64,000 bases of DNA from Dermatemys mawii. Lineage: Eukaryota > Chordata > Testudines > Dermatemydidae. The DNA lies in contig ML677333.1 in NCBI GenBank assembly GCA_007922305.1, forward strand, positions 13,941,364-14,005,363, given 5' to 3'. The notes under the pieces are model-generated. The model was not told the DNA's origin, searched no databases, and worked only from the letters and a program-made list of their open reading frames with translations. A program made the translations under genes and the position numbers. How positions within the stretch are numbered: the first letter of the stretch is position 1; every line of letters starts with the position of its first letter. Of the stretch, positions 45,808 to 57,699 are shown in pieces.

Positions 45808-46230
45808 GCCTGGGACCTGCACGCCTCATCCCCGGCGCTGCCTCAGGCCCCGAGCCATAGCAACGGCCCGGGGAGCGCTGGGAAAAAACAACCGGCCAAG
45901 AACCGAGGCCGCACACTTGCGTTCCGGCAGCAACGGATGGTGCCACGTGCCGCTGCTGGCGCTTGCGCCCTAAGGCCGCTTCTGTATTGGCTTCTCAGCT
46001 CCGCTAGGCCTGTGCGCCCGCGGGAGGGGCTCTGGCTAGCCCGGTCCTGACCATTTCCTCATCCACCACCAGCCACACCCCCGCGTTCCCTCGGCCGCGC
46101 GGAGGTGGCGCCCATTTTCAGTCCCTGTGCACAGCCTGGGTGGGATGGGAATCTGCTGAGTATCAGCCTCGCCGCGAAAGGGGCCCGGGGAAGACGTTAC
46201 AGTCCACATCATTTTAACCGCCATTTAGCC
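45808..46230 (-). promoter_or_regulatory. Probable TAF1B promoter, CpG-rich
   Basis: GC- and CpG-rich sequence lies directly upstream of the TAF1B start codon. Visible candidate sites are an X-box-like half site CCATAGCAAC at about 45855-45864 (RFX type), an ETS core TTCCGG at about 45922, and a CCAAT box read on the minus strand (ATTGGC at about 45986). There is no obvious TATA box. No divergent gene is recognised on the plus strand. The CpG-rich part begins within exon 1/intron 1 at about 45750. Confidence 0.65.
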
Positions 46231-46610
46231 AATTAATGACCGAGCCCGAGACTTCAGTGCAAAAAGCAGGTGGCCACTGGCCCTTGTTGCATGAGCTAAA
46301 GGAGGATCACCTCGCAGCTATAAATCTGTTACAGGACATGCTCATAGAACTCAGATCCTAATATGTGTTGCACTTCATTTTAATAAACCATTATTTATAT
46401 GACATTTCAAACAAAATTCTTTAAATGTAGAGTTAAGACTGTACCAAACTGGAGAAATGGTCCGCAGTAAATAGGATGAAATTCAATAAGGACAAATGCA
46501 AAGTTCTCCACTTAGGAAGGAACAATCAGTCGCATACATACAAAATGGCAAATGACTGCCTAGAAAAAAAAAAAGTTCTACAGAAAGAGGTCATAGTGGA
46601 CCACAAATAT

Positions 46611-46910
46611 GGCTTTGTCTACACTCTGCAGCTTTTAGTGACACCGCTGTGCTGCTGCAACCATGCCGCTAAAAGACCGCAGTGTAGCCACTGTTTGTCG
46701 GCGGGAGAGAGTTCTCCCGCTGACAAAAAACTTCCACCCCCAACGAGCAGCGATGGCTTTGTCAGCAGAGGAGCACTCTTACCAACAAAGCACTGTTCAC
46801 ACTGGCACTTTTCCTCAACAAAACTTTTGTCCTTCAGGGGGCGGGAGGTGTATGTGTGTTTTTTTAGCACCTCTAAATGACCAAAGTTTTGTTGTTCACT
46901 TGCCAGTGTA
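46611..46910. mobile_element. Harbinger-type MITE inside CR1, right terminus lost
   Basis: It starts GGCTTTGTCTACACTCTGCA, contains GGCGGGAGAGAGTTCTCCCG, and ends TTCACTTGCCAGTGTA without the last bases expected for the family. Confidence 0.82.
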
Positions 46911-47261
46911 AATTATGAGTCAACACAGCAACACTGTTGCAAAAAAAGCAAACATCATTCTGGGATGTATTAGCAGGAGGGTTGTAAGCAAGACACAATA
47001 AATAATCCTTCCACTCTACTCTGCTCTGATTGGAGTATTGAGTTCAGTTCTGGGCGCCACATTTCAGGAAAGATGTGGACATATTGGAGAAAGTCCAGAG
47101 AAGAACAACAAAAATGATTAAGGGTCTAGAAAACATAACCTATAAGGGAAGATTGAAAAAAAATGGGGTTGTTTTGCCTGGAAAAGAGAAGACTGAGAGG
47201 GGACATGATAACAGTTTTCAAGTACATAAAAGGTTGTTACAAGGAGGACGGAGAAAACATT

Positions 47262-47347
47262 GCAGAAGTGGCAAAGAGTCCTGTGGCACCTCAAAGACTA
47301 ACCAAAGTTTTAGAGTATAAGCCTTCATGGGCTAATACCCATTTTGT
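47262..47347 (-). mobile_element. 86-bp Penelope-like fragment with perfect 13-bp target duplication
   Basis: GCAAAGAGTCCTGTGGCACC, then AAGCCTTCATGGGCTAATAC, is a PLE terminal piece (also at 57.07 and 53.93 kb). CGGAGAAAACATT flanks it exactly (47249-47261 and 47348-47360). Confidence 0.88.
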
Positions 47348-47389
47348 CGGAGAAAACATTGTTCTTCTTAACCCCCGAAGATAGGATAG

Positions 47390-48600
47390 TCCTGCCGCAG
47401 GAGCCAGCAGCAGCCTCCCCTGGGCTCCGGCATCAGGGCTCCGCGGGGACGGGAGCCCCATTGCTGGAACCCTAGGGAAGTGGAGGCGGGGCCCCAGCAG
47501 CTATTTAAAGAGCCCAGGGTTGGGCCGCCGCTACTGCCCCGGGCCTTTTAAACTGCTGCGGAGCCCCTGGCAGGGGAGGTGGGGTTGGGCTGAGAAGGGG
47601 AGTGAGGGGGAGGCTGCTTACCGGTACGGGGTCTGGGCTAGGCTGTGCTGGGGCTGGCTCTGACCCTCTCCCCCAGCCCCGCCCCTTCTGCCCAAGGCCC
47701 CACCGCTTCTGGAAGGCAGAGCTGGCTCCAGCCCAGCCCCCGTACAGATAAGAAGCTTGATTTACTTTCACCCCTGGTCAGAAGTGATGGGGAGTAGGAA
47801 GGAGAGAGGAATTCCTAAGTACTGTACTAAAGGGGGAAAGAAGGGGAGATGTTTGGAGTGTGTGGGAGAGGAGTTCTGGAGACCATGAGTGCAGGGAAAT
47901 GAAGCCAAAATCTGAGCTTTATGGGATGCTCCTGGGGCATAAGAAGTCCTGGACCTCCAAGAAGATGAGGGTGAAGGGAAGGAGGGAAAGATTTGGGCAA
48001 GAGATGTGGTTCTTGAGGGATGTAATTTGCTATTTCATTTGTTCTGGGAAGAAATCCCAAAGCCTTCTCCCTTTTAATTTTGTTTTTCTTGATCCCTGGT
48101 TTGTTTGTTGTTGGTTTTTTATTGGTGGTTTTTGTTTGTTTGGGGCTTTTTTGTGGTTGCACACCTGTCCAGAGAGACCAGAAGAAGAAGGGAAGAAGTT
48201 ATAACAATAGAATTATGTAGATACTTAGCAAGGCTAATACACAATATAGTGATCAAGGGGGGTTTTGTTGTGAAGGTGGTGGGGCGGGATGTCAAGAGAT
48301 CACAATCCTGACCTGACCTTGAGTTAAAATCCTGTATCTGTCAGTGCTTTGCCATCTCAGTTTTCTTATTTGTACCTGGGGACAGTAATACAAAATGCAA
48401 TTGGTCTGTGGGGTTAATTAGCACAAAATATCACTGAGGCCAAATACTTGGCAGAATTAAAATAAATGAGGCATTTATAAAATGATGGAAAACATCCAGA
48501 GTTACAGCAGTTAGGATTTAAAAAAACAATTTGGAAGAGCTATAAACTTTGATGCTATAGGGCTTTAGGCAGCCTCTAACTACTGGGGGTTATAAGAAAC
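47390..48600. other. Intergenic, GC-rich then plain; MIR remnant
   Basis: 47400-47760 is GC-rich without a recognisable gene. A MIR-like remnant lies at about 48310-48450 (GAGTTAAAATCCTGTATCTG ... TGCTTTGCCATCTCAGTTTT). Frames at 47827-48204 lie on G/T- or A/C-biased sequence and show no family. Confidence 0.4.
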
Positions 48601-48622
48601 TCTCTTTATGGACAGGCTGTCC

Positions 48623-48922
48623 CAGGGGAGGCAACCTATGGCATGGGTGCCAAAGGCAGCACACGAGCTGATTTTTAGGGGCACTCACACTGCCCGGGTC
48701 CTGGCCGCTGGTCTGGGGGGGCTCTGCATTTTAATTTAATTTTAAATGAAGTTTCTTAAACATTTACATACAACAATAGTTTAGTTATATACTACAGACT
48801 TATAGAAAGTTATATATTATAGACTTATAGACATTAAAATGTATTACTGGCACACTAAACCTTAAATTAGAGTGACTAAATGAAGACTCGGCACACCACT
48901 TCTGAAAGATTGCTCACCCCTG
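48623..48922. mobile_element. hAT MITE
   Basis: CAGGGGAGGCAACCTATGGC at the left and GAAAGATTGCTCACCCCTG at the right; the inside shares CTAAATGAAGACTCGGCACA with the reverse of 21425-21500. Confidence 0.78.
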
Positions 48923-49504
48923 GGGAATCCAATACATTTCTTCTGCAGAGTTTCTTGCACCTGTCTTTAAAGCTCTGGTACTGGCCACCATCAAAGTCAG
49001 GCCACTTTGTTTCAATTCCATATGGCAATTTCTGTGTTCCTCCAGCATAAGGGTCTTGTCAGGATTGATTTAGTTAATCTCTGTACATTGCTTTGAACAT
49101 GTATAATGATATATAAATGCAAAGCATATTTTTTTCAGTTGGAGCAGTTGAACGTTGAAATGGTAGACACCTGGTGTTCTGGCTCACGATGGGTGTTCCA
49201 TGCTTAGTGGTTCCATGCTGTAAAATCATAGAAATGTAGAGCTGGAAGGGGCCTCAACAGGTCATCCCCCTGCTTGGAGGCTGGATTAAGTGCACCTGTA
49301 CTGTCCCTGACTGGCGTTGGTCTAACCTAGTTTTAAAAACCTCCAGTGACACAGATTCCACAGCTTCTCTTGAAAGCCCATTCCTATTATCCTTATAGTT
49401 TGAAAAATTTTCCTAATATCTAATTGTGACATTGCACTCCATGTGTTTTATGGAAATATGCTTATGTGTGTGACTATGATGTAACTGGCATATGCTTTAT
49501 ACCA

Positions 49505-49694
49505 GGGGTCTCAAACTCAAATGACTACAAGGGCTACATGAGGCCTAATGCATTGACCCGAGGGCCGCATCACTGACACCCTCCTCACTGCCCCCCCCCG
49601 ACTCTACCCCTTCCATGAGGCCGCGCCCCTGCCCTGTCTCTTCCCACGCCTTCCCTGCCTCATTCCAACCCCTTCCCCAAAGTCCCCATCCCAA
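49505..49694. mobile_element. hAT element left half, cut by an assembly gap
   Basis: CAGGGGTCTCAAACTCAAAT, then GAGGGCCGCATCACTGACAC and a C-rich body, runs into 10 N at 49695-49704. The right end is not in the sequence. Confidence 0.75.
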
Positions 49695-49704
49695 NNNNNN
49701 NNNN
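49695..49704. other. Assembly gap (10 N)
   Basis: Ten N inside the hAT that lies inside the LTR. The short N run probably hides a longer missing piece. Confidence 0.99.
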
Positions 49705-51109
49705 GGTGTGAGCTCCAATCCGGTGCCACTTACCTAGAGCGGTTCTCTGCCTGCTCTGGCTCTGTCACTCCGCCCCAGGAAGCAGCTGGAACCAGCCCCT
49801 GTAGCCCCTTGGCGGTGTGTGGGTGTGTGTGAGGGTTCCGTGCATGCGCTTTCTTTTGCTTTGTGACTTACTTTTTTCAGTCTGTTTTTAATTGAAACCA
49901 CTTCAATCCTACTTTTTATTCTTAATAAAATCACTTTTGTTTATTAATTAACCCAGAGTAAGTGATTAATACCTGAGGGAGCAAACAGCTCTGTGTATAT
50001 CTCTATCAGTTTTATAGAGGGTGGACAATTTATGAGTTTCCCCTGTATAAGCTTTATAAGGAGTAAAACATATTTATTTGGGAGTTTGGATCCCACTGGG
50101 AACTGAGTGTCTGGGTGCTGGAGATAGGTGACCTGCTAAGCAGTTTTTCGTTAAAGTGTGCAGCTTTGGGGGCATGGGCCAGACCTGGGTCAGTGTTGCA
50201 GGAGGCTAGCATGTCTGGCTCAACAAGACAGGGTTCTGGAGTCCCAAATTGGCAGGGAAAATGGCCTCAGTGGTAATTCCAGCATATCAGGTGATAGTCC
50301 CAATGGGATCTCTGTGACCAAACCCGTCACGTTACTCTAAATCTCCCTTGCTGCAGATTAAGCCGCTTACTTCTTGTTCTACCAACATGTAGAACAATTG
50401 ATCACCATCCTCTTTATAACAGCCCTTACTATTTGAAAATTGCTATCAAGTCTCCCCTCAGTCTTCTTTTCTCAAGACTGAACATCCCTAGTTTTTTAGT
50501 CTTTCCTCACAGGTCAAGTTTTCTAAACTTTTTATCATTTTGTTGCTCTCCCCTGGACTCTCTTCAATTTGTCCACATCTTTCTTAAAGTATAGTGTCCA
50601 AATCTGGACACTGCACTCCAAATGAGGCCTCACCAGTGTTGCGTAGATCAGGACAATTACCTCCCATGTCTTGCATACGATGCTCTTATTGATACATCCC
50701 AGAATGATGTTAGACTGAGAATAAAGTGAGGATTTATGGGAAGGGAGGATAAAAGGCTCCAAGGTTGTTATATTCATCACCATAGCCAATGCACAATTGT
50801 TTGCTACAGTACATTTTCTAGTATGATGTCCAATCTAGTTTCTTATCCAAAGAGATAAGGTTCCCATCACATCCCTTGATAGACTGTTCCAGTTTGACAC
50901 CTTGCTGTCAAAGTTTTTCCTTATCATTAGTTTAAATTTCCCTTTTATTAGTTGCTTTCCAATTACTCCTAGTTACATCCATTTGTAACACCCCAATAAT
51001 TCCCTGTTCTCCAGGGACTGACCTGCTTTGTAAAGTACTTTGAGATGTTCTGATGAAAAGCTTTATATAAGAGCTAGGTATTATGTTGTTATTACTCATC
51101 TAGGTCACC

Positions 51110-53857
51110 AGTTCATGTAATTTATGCTCAAAGCTGCACCACCCCAACAAGAGCAGTGGGAGACATGCCTCATGGAGGTACAATGCTTCCCTGAGCTTCA
51201 GGCATACATTGGGAGTGCACTTGTTCCATCCTCTAGAATGACGCATTGCATTCCCCTCTCTGTACCTGACAAACTCAGCTGGATGAGTTGGAAGAGGATA
51301 GACCCATAGCCCTGCATTCTCCCCAGCCTCTTCAGGGTGATTTATACAGCTGGGGTGCTAAGGAGGAGACTCAAGCAGAGAAAGGAAGCTCCATGTGCCC
51401 TTCCTCTTGTGCATGTGTCAGTCATAATCTGGCTCTTGTTGTTTACACTCTAATGATATTCGTAGATTATTATAACCCACTTAGTTGTCACTTAAGCTAT
51501 ACATATTTAACTCTTTTGACCATTCCTCATGAATCAGTCCCTGCAGTTGCTAATTACTAGTGTTGCTCTTCTCAGAGCTTCCTACAGTTTGTCAAGATCT
51601 TCCTGGCAATGTGGTGTCCAGGTATGTACACAATATTCCAGTTAGGTTGTACCAAATTTGTATAAGGGCACTATTGTTCCCCTTATTACAATTTGCTGTG
51701 GGACTTCATTCATATGTGTGAAGAGCTTTGAGGTCCTTGAATGAAAGGAGCTATATAAGTATAAAATATTAATATTACATTGCTTTTAAAATTCACTTTT
51801 AATTAAATAACATTAGGGCCAGATGTTTGAAAATGATCTCCAATACTGTATTTACCAATGATAATGTTTAGACCTCTTAAATGCTAGGGTCTTCGCTGGC
51901 GATTAATTGTCCCCACAAAACAGGAAACCTGGTTTAAGTTCCTTTAAAAAAATAGCCATAAAGTGAAAACATGGGGAAAAAATGAAAACATTTATGCAGA
52001 AACAGGTGAAAGTCACTTGACAGTTGTGGTTTCACTGATTTTGGGAGATGGGCCGGGAGCAAAAGGGGAATAATTTATGTTACTTGTACCAACTCCCAGG
52101 ATATCATCTTTTTCTCAATGTGTGTGGGATGAACACTTGTAATGCCCATTAGCAGGAACTGTAACACCCATAAATTCCTTGCATATTAAAAAGATGATTA
52201 TGAACCCTGTAGAAATGCAACAAATACTTTAATGAAATAGATCCCACTTGTTATTTTAATTTCCATATTTTTAGTATGTGTAAATCCTAGTCTGGGACAA
52301 AGAGACCATATCATTTGCCTGAAAGAGGTGATATTTTTCCAATGAATTTGTAAGATGGAATACCATCTCAGAAAAATCAGATGGAAATAATGTACAGAAA
52401 TATGATTAAATGTGAAGACTTCCTAAAACTGAATCTAAGGGCTTCATCCTGCAAAGTCTTACACACATGCTTTTCTTTGCAGACTGTAAATAGTCAATGG
52501 GACTGTTCAATGTACATACAGTTAATGAAACACATGTGCTTGATTTTAAGCACCTGATTAACTCAGGACTCTTGAGTTCTAACTAGCACTGTCAGAAAAC
52601 TTCAACAAAACATTCTGATATCAGAATTTTCCAGAAATGTTTCCAGAAATAGAAACCCAGGCAGGCTTTGCCTTTTTTTCTGGTTGAGCATGTGTGACTT
52701 TGGAAGCAATATAAGCTAAACCAGGAACAGGAATTTTTATTCCAAAATAAGAGTGTCTACACAGTAAACCCATATGCTAGTAAATTTCTCCATATAGACA
52801 AGATTTTACTCTGTGACCTGTAACAAGTAATTTAGCTTTCCAGTGGTTCACCTCCTCTGTCAGCAAAATAGGGATATTAATGCTTACCAAACTTTGGAAA
52901 GTGATCTGTGATCTACAGATGAAAAGTTATACATGCACAATTATATTATATCATTATTACAAAGGATGCAACTCTTATTATTCATTATTTATTAAGTTCA
53001 TCCACTAATTAGTGCAGCCTGATAGTTGAATTACAAAATTTCAGGCATATGGGGAAACAAAGTCCTGTAACTTGTCTTTAAATCATTTCAGAATGATATG
53101 TATAAAACTGGATATTCAACATGTAAAATTATGTATAACCTTTGTCCATAATTGTAAGTTACCCAAGCATACTGAAATACTGATAGGTGTATGATCATTT
53201 CAGAGCTAGGAGACAGGCTGTCTTCATGCTTCAGTTCACTTTTCTAATTAAGATCATTATGCAGAGCAGTCAGATTGATGCATGACTCAGATAAATACTA
53301 TGCCTTTTTGTTTCCATCAGTTTGATTTTTTAATAAACTGGGTTCCATTGCTAGCATCACAGTTCTGGTTCCTAACTCCAGATATCATGCAGCTGAACAA
53401 ACAAATATACATGTTTTGAAATGAAGCAAATTTACTTCAGCCTTTCCTTAAGGTACAGGTAATGTCATTACATTGATTTCAGGATGTGAAACACTTTCCA
53501 GAAATTTTTTAACAAAGCTTCTCTCACGAGTTTAAACTTCAAGAATATAATTCCATGTCAGGACCTCCTGTGAAGGGTTTGTGCAGATGTTTGACCTCAA
53601 TGATTCTACAAAGTATAGAAACTTTAGAGCTGCCAAGCTTGGTCTCTCAAAACAATGTATTGCTTGTTTTGTTTATGGTATCATACATTCTTTGATATGT
53701 GGTTTTCAGACATTTGGCAATGGTTAGTCTCTATTCAGAACAGCTCATGTGCTAAGAGCATAAAAACAAGCAGGCAGAGATTAAGATCAGGGGAACAAGA
53801 AACAGGTATTTTTACCCAGGTCCGCTAGCTCCACTCTGAGCAGCATTGTAGGAGCGC
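51110..53857. other. Intergenic, no gene; LINE tails and old repeats
   Basis: About 51560-51680 is a CR1 remnant (reverse). About 51705-51785 is an L2-like tail (GAAGAGCTTTGAGGTCCTTG). About 52445-52560 is the same old amniote repeat as 1-55 and 270-335. About 52830-52945 is MIR-like. The rest is plain AT-rich DNA. Confidence 0.45.
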
Positions 53858-53869
53858 AGTGGTCTGGTG

Positions 53870-54163
53870 ACAGGTTTCAGAGTAGTAGCAAGCTAGTCTG
53901 TATCCGCAAAAAGAATGAGGAGTTCTTGTGGCACCTTACAGACTAACCAATTTATTTGGGCATAAGCTTTCGTGGGCTAGAACCCACTTCATCAGATGCA
54001 TAGAGTGGAACATACTATAGGAATATACAGAGAACATGAAAAGGGGGAGATTGCTATACCAACTTTAAGTGGCTTAATCAATTTTTCTCCTGCTGATAAC
54101 TGATTAAGCCACAAGTACTCCTTAATTGATTGATTAAGCCACAAGTACTCCTTGTTCTTTTTT
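53870..54163. mobile_element. Penelope-like fragment with 12-bp target duplication
   Basis: GAGTTCTTGTGGCACCTTAC, then AAGCTTTCGTGGGCTAGAAC. It is flanked by AGTGGTCTGGTG (53858-53869) and AGTGGCCTGGTG (54164-54175). A unit TGATTAAGCCACAAGTACTC is tandemly doubled at the right (54103-54153). Confidence 0.85.
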
Positions 54164-54944
54164 AGTGGCCTGGTGGATGAATTCAGGGAGCATGTATCAT
54201 GCCGATGGGGCTACATGGAAGAAACAATAGAGAGGCTTTTGAGCAAGAAGCTGACAGGTCAGTGGACAAAGGTAGGAACATAGGTGAAGTTTAAGAGATG
54301 GGGTAAGTTCAACAATGTGTTAGGAGCAAGGACCTGCAACTAGATTGCTTGTCTGCTAGCTTACCCTGCAAGCAGACTAACGAATGCAGCTGAGCCCCAG
54401 CCATATGATTTGGCTGAGGGGATTAGCAGAACAGCTCTTAAGACCAGCAGCAGTAGACCACTGGTTATTTGAACCACTTGCTCCTGGCTCTAATAGTTCC
54501 AGTAGTGGCCTGGTCAGGCTTTGCACCTACCTTGCTGTGCTTCAGGTAACCTGGCTCTGACCCTCAGTGCTGATTCTTGACTTGCTATTTTGGCTCTATC
54601 TGAATCCAGGTCTAACTCTGGGCTCCAATTTCTGGCTATTAGCACCTGCTCCAAGCCCTAGACTTGACTCCTGCTCCAACTGCTAGGCACAATCATGCAT
54701 GTCCTGCTCGCTGACCCAAGGGAGGAGAGGATAAGTAGGAAGGGGGGGTAGCACTGACTAGAGCTTTGAAGATAGTGATAAAAAGCTTGAATTTGATGCT
54801 ATAGCCAGGAATGGATTATGGCAATCCAGGATTTTAGGCATCACCAGTGTTGCTTTGTGATTCTCTTTCCTTGCCCCCCACCCTGCCACGTCAGGAACTG
54901 TGATATTTGGTGTTTTTCTTAAGGTCCCAGTATGTGACAATCCT

Positions 54945-56225
54945 AGATTTTAAGAACATAAGAAGGGCCATACTGGGTCAGACCAAAGGTCCATGTAGCC
55001 CAGTATCCTGTCTACCAACAGTGGCCAATGCCAGGTGCCCCAGAGTGAGTGAACTGAACAGGTAAAGATCAAGTGATCTCTCTTTCCTGCCATCCATCAC
55101 CCCCCTCTGACAAACAGAGGCTAGGGACACCATTCCTTACTCAGCCTGGCTAATAGCCATTAATGGACTTAACCTCCATGAATTTATCCAGTTCTCTTTT
55201 AAACCCTGTTATAGTCCTAGCCTTCACAGCCTCCTCAGGCAAGGAGTTCCACAGGTTGACTGTGCACTGTGTGAAGAAGAACTTCCTTTTATTTGTTTTA
55301 AACCTGCTGCCCACTAATTTCAATGGGTGGCCCCTAGTTCTGCTATTATGGGAACAAGTAAATAACTTTTCCTTATTCACTTTCTCCCTGCCACTCATAA
55401 TTTTATATACCTCTATCATATCCCCCTAGTCTCCTCTTTTCCAAGCTAAAAAGTCCTAGCCTCTTTAATCTCTCCTCATATGGGACCCTTTCCAATCCCC
55501 TAATCATTTTAGTTGCCCTTCTCTGAACCTTTTCTAATGCCACTATATCCTTTTTGAGATGATGAGACCACATTTGTACACAGTACTCAAGATGTGGGCG
55601 CACTATGGATTTGTATAAGGGCAATAAGATGTTCTCCGTTTTATTTTCTATCCCTTTGTTAATGATTCCTAACATCCTGTTTGCTTTTTTGACCGCCACT
55701 GCATAGACATCTTCAGAGAACTATCCACAATGACTCCAAGATATTTTCCTGAATAGTTGTAGCTAAATTACCCCTCATCATATTGTATGTATAATTGGGG
55801 TTATTTTTTCCAAAGTGCATTACTTCACATTTATCCACATTAAATTTCATTTGCCATTTTGTTGCTCAATCACTTAGTTTTGTGAGATCTTTTTGAAGTT
55901 CTTCACAGTCTGCTTGGGTCTTAACTACTTTGAGCAGTTTAGTATCATCTGCAAACTTTGCCACCTCACTATTTACCCCTTCCTCCAAATCATTGATGAA
56001 TAGGATTGGTCCTAGGACTGACCCTTGGGGAACACCACTAGTTACCCCTCTCCATTCTGAAAATTTACCATTTATTCCTACCCTTTGTTCCCTGTCTTTT
56101 AACCAGTTCTCAATCCATGAAAGGATCTTCCCTCTTATCTCATGGCAACTTAATTTACGTAAGAGCCTTTTATTAAACAATAAGTAGGTGTCTAGCTCTT
56201 CTTGTATGGAAAAGCTTGAGAACAT
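54945..56225 (-). mobile_element. CR1 LINE, RT half to 3' UTR
   Basis: Minus-strand frames carry [33 protein letters not shown] (FADD catalytic box), [40 protein letters not shown] and, near the end, FKRELDKFMEV. There are three frame breaks. The 3' UTR (54950-55150) matches 27003-27152. Confidence 0.93.
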
Positions 56226-57042
56226 GAACTCTTATGGCTCTAAGGCAAGTAACGAGCCCACATTTATTATTTTTAAAAAACTTTGGGTTTTTTTGCTTAA
56301 ACTTTTGATTTGGGGGAGGCTGATTTGTGATTTTTGAATGATTAGGCTTGGCAATACTGCATACTACAAAATGGGGGCCCTAATGTCCTGGCAGGCCCCT
56401 GGCTTGGAGTGGTGGTGGTGCCAGAAGGTTACCCCATACAGAGAGGAAGGGACAGCTGCTTGGGGACTCATCTCAAGAATGGCAGCAGGCTCCCTTATCT
56501 AGGGAGCAGAAAGCCCCTCTCCCAGTATTAGGCCAGCAGTTGAGATGTGGTTGGGGGGGGGGGGGCAGCTTGGAAGTCCCGCACTCTTCTCTTCCTGTCA
56601 CACACACTGTTCTCTGCTGTAGTGGCATTGGTGAGGCCCCACTCTGTTTCTGTACATCGTCAACAACCCATTGAATTGAGAAAACAGTCTTGGCTTTGTA
56701 TTCTCTTTTCATATTTGGATGAACAGTAATGCTGAGTGTAGCTTCATAACTATAATTCTAGTTGTCAGATTCTGTTTAGCCTCTGGCTTTAGTGTAAGAA
56801 AACTGAGTCAAACAAGCTTTACTGAAAAGGATTTTCATTTAAAATACTGCATTGTGTTAGTGCACAATCTTACAGCACTAGTTGTCAAACCTTTTGAGCT
56901 GAGGTGTGCCTCCTACCCCCTTTGAGTTACAATTTTTTTCCTCCCAACCCAGACAAAATTACTTAAGCAAAACTATGCTTGATAGCCTACTCGTAAACCT
57001 AACTGAAACTTTAACAGAACTTTAAGTTACTTACGTCTATAA

Positions 57043-57667
57043 AGAATCAGAGGGGTAGCCGTGTTAGTCTGGAATTGCAGAAGTGACAAAGAGTCCTGTG
57101 GCACCTTAAAGACTAACTAAAGTTTTAGAGCATAAGCTTTCATGGGCTAGTACCCACTTCGTCGGATGCATGCAGTGGAAGTATCCAGGGGCAGGTATAA
57201 ATAGGTAGGCAAGAACCAGGTGGGAGATAACAGGGTTAGTCCAATGAGGCTGAACCAGCTTGTTATCTCTAGTCAGGGAGGGTGAGATGTTCCTCTAGCA
57301 GCTGAATTGGAGGTGTGAATAGCGAGAGAAGAGAAGCTGCTTTTGTAGTTAGCTAGCCACTCATAATCTTTGTTCAATCCTTGACTGATAGTATCAAATT
57401 TACAAATGAATTGCAGCTCTGCAGTCTCTCTTTGTAGTCTGGACTTGAAGATTTTTTGCTGCAAAATGCTGACCTTTAAGTCTTTTATAGTGTGTCCAGC
57501 GAGGTTGAAGTGCTCTCCTACAGGTTTTTGTATATTGCCATTCCTGATATCTGATTTGTGTCCATTTATCCTTTTTCGTAGGGACTGTCCAGTTTGGCCG
57601 ATGTACATAGCAGAGGGACATTGCTGGCACATAATGGTGTATATTATATTGGTAGATGTGCAGGTGT
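57043..57667 (-). mobile_element. Penelope-like element with GIY-YIG endonuclease, inside the hAT
   Basis: The minus frame MCQQCPSAMYIGQTGQSLRK continues RINGHKSDIRNG and GEHFNLAGHTIKDLKVSILQ. YIG, the Arg of SLRKR, and the H-SD motif of the GIY-YIG nuclease are kept over about 119 codons. The repeat tail CAGAGGGGTAGCCGTGTTAG is at the left. Flanks CTTACGTCTATAA and CTTACATCTGTAA are probable imperfect target duplications. The reverse transcriptase part is missing. Confidence 0.85.
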
Positions 57668-57699
57668 AACTTACATCTTACATCTGTAAGTTTCAAATT

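Larger units (their letters stand above)
46440..47390 (+). mobile_element. CR1 LINE fragment carrying two later insertions
   Basis: RMKFNKDKCKVLHLGRNN is followed, after the MITE at 46611-46910, by AACACTGTTGCAAAAAAAGC and EKVQRRTTKMIKGLENITY. It is interrupted again by a PLE fragment at 47262-47347. Confidence 0.88.
49425..50330. mobile_element. Probable solo LTR inside CR1
   Basis: It starts TGTGACATTGCACTCC and ends AAACCCGTCAC. It holds an AATAAA at 49924-49929 and a long non-coding body (ACCCAGAGTAAGTGATTAAT, GTCTGGCTCAACAAGACAGG) that I know as an interspersed turtle LTR. No internal coding region is present. No clean target duplication is seen. Confidence 0.65.
49215..51110 (-). mobile_element. 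CR1 LINE split by an LTR insertion
   Basis: AGAAATGTAGAGCTGGAAGG up to TCCTAATATCTAA, then from 50335 CTCTAAATCTCCCTTGCTGC and RPHLECSVQIWTLYFKKDVD. The two halves join smoothly when 49425-50330 is removed. The end near 51020-51100 (TTTGTAAAGTACTTTGAGAT) is a separate L2-like tail on the plus strand. Confidence 0.85.

Noticed and set aside
45206..45973. 255-codon plus-strand frame rich in Pro, Thr, Ser and His
   Set aside because: It is a by-product of the G-poor low-complexity block, runs antisense through TAF1B exon 1 and has no domain.
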